Assembly (NCBI RefSeq): GCF_005280655.1
Contig: NZ_CP040058.1
Span: 2,394,001-2,458,000 of the forward strand
Source of the DNA: Anaerostipes rhamnosivorans
GTDB lineage: Bacteria > Bacillota > Clostridia > Lachnospirales > Lachnospiraceae
Length of the DNA: 64,000 bases
Direction of reading: 5' to 3'
The notes beneath the pieces are model-generated. The model did not search any database. It worked only from the letters and a program-made list of their open reading frames with translations, and was not told where the DNA came from. Made by a program: the position numbers and the translations under genes. Every line of letters starts with the position of its first letter. Within the stretch, counting starts at the first letter, position 1. Below are positions 63,893-64,000 of the stretch, in pieces.

Positions 63893-64000
63893 AGTTTCCC
63901 ATACCCCACCTGCGAATTTGGATATTTCGTAAATCCTGGAAGCTCTCTAGCCCCTTTCTGCAGATATGCTTTGATCTTCTCCCCGTATAAGAAAGGATCG
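63865..64000 (-). CDS. C-terminal end of an S8 family peptidase (partial)
   Basis: The last 44 codons of a gene that enters from the right. AYLQKGARELPGFTKYPN, then VGYGKLCVRDSLPE match the ends of clostridial S8 (Csp-like) subtilases, where GAR...YPN...GYG is the usual closing pattern. Csp proteases activate spore cortex lytic enzymes in germination, but many Lachnospiraceae S8 relatives have unknown roles. The final residues overlap the start of the truncated regulator in another frame, so this end may be altered. The full gene lies beyond 64000. Confidence 0.65.
   Translation of the reverse strand, partial: DPFLYGEKIKAYLQKGARELPGFTKYPNSQVGYGKLCVRDSLPE

Overview
The window reads as chromosome of an anaerobic, spore-forming, low-to-mid GC Firmicute, most likely a gut Lachnospiraceae (Clostridium cluster XIVa; an Anaerostipes-like genus is my guess, not a proof). 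Reasons: sigH and a Csp-like S8 peptidase tail (sporulation and germination), hydF (FeFe hydrogenase maturation), cysteine T-box control, a complete F-type ATPase operon, PTS sugar uptake and strong AGGAGG ribosome sites. Most genes lie on the minus strand.

Layout. 1-2.2 kb: the start of a gene leaving the window and two paralogous phage tail-fibre genes with the same N-terminal half and different ends, each behind the same upstream motif. 2.2-3.9 kb: an IS91-like insertion element with a small partner gene. 4-9 kb: tRNA-Thr and a compact operon (cysE-cysS-mrnC-rlmB-sigH-phosphoesterase) behind a cysteine T-box leader. 9-10.7 kb: a drug/bacteriocin-type ABC exporter behind a nearly perfect 20-bp-arm palindrome. 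10.9-12.7 kb: biotin uptake and synthesis (bioY, bioB) with a BirA-type operator. 13-19 kb: an HPr-like protein without the catalytic histidine, a broken hybrid sensor kinase, and a calcium-type P-ATPase. 19.7-26 kb: atpBEFHAGDC. 26-29.4 kb: a membrane metalloprotease, a frameshifted DUF1989 gene and a seven-tRNA operon. 29-33 kb: pcrA, a DUF1836 protein, a YerC-like regulator. 33-40 kb: an orphan lipoprotein binding protein, a three-gene ABC exporter and a divergent two-component system. 40-49 kb: a CNNM-type membrane protein, a second UvrD-like helicase, gltX, hydF, cutC and a radical SAM gene. 49-54 kb: ptsH-ptsI behind a ribonucleic antiterminator (RAT) and terminator, next to a short single-PRD antiterminator gene and hflX. 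55-60.8 kb: an L-sorbose operon (mannose-family PTS sorFBAM, sorE, an RpiR regulator, sorD). 61-64 kb: a TPR protein, a MATE exporter behind a strong terminator hairpin, a 5'-truncated AlbA_2-type regulator and the end of an S8 peptidase.

The pieces work together mainly as central metabolism and its control. ptsHI supplies phosphate to the sorbose PTS, whose product is reduced (SorE) and re-oxidised (SorD) to fructose-6-phosphate. ATP synthase, hydrogenase maturation and cysteine/biotin supply fit fermentative life. Intergenic regions carry at least five families of palindromic dispersed repeats, some of which sit in promoters or leaders. The most striking regulatory finds are the RAT/single-PRD control of ptsHI, the BirA-controlled bio promoter whose -10 box lies in a repeat, and the shared operator-like motif before the two tail-fibre genes.
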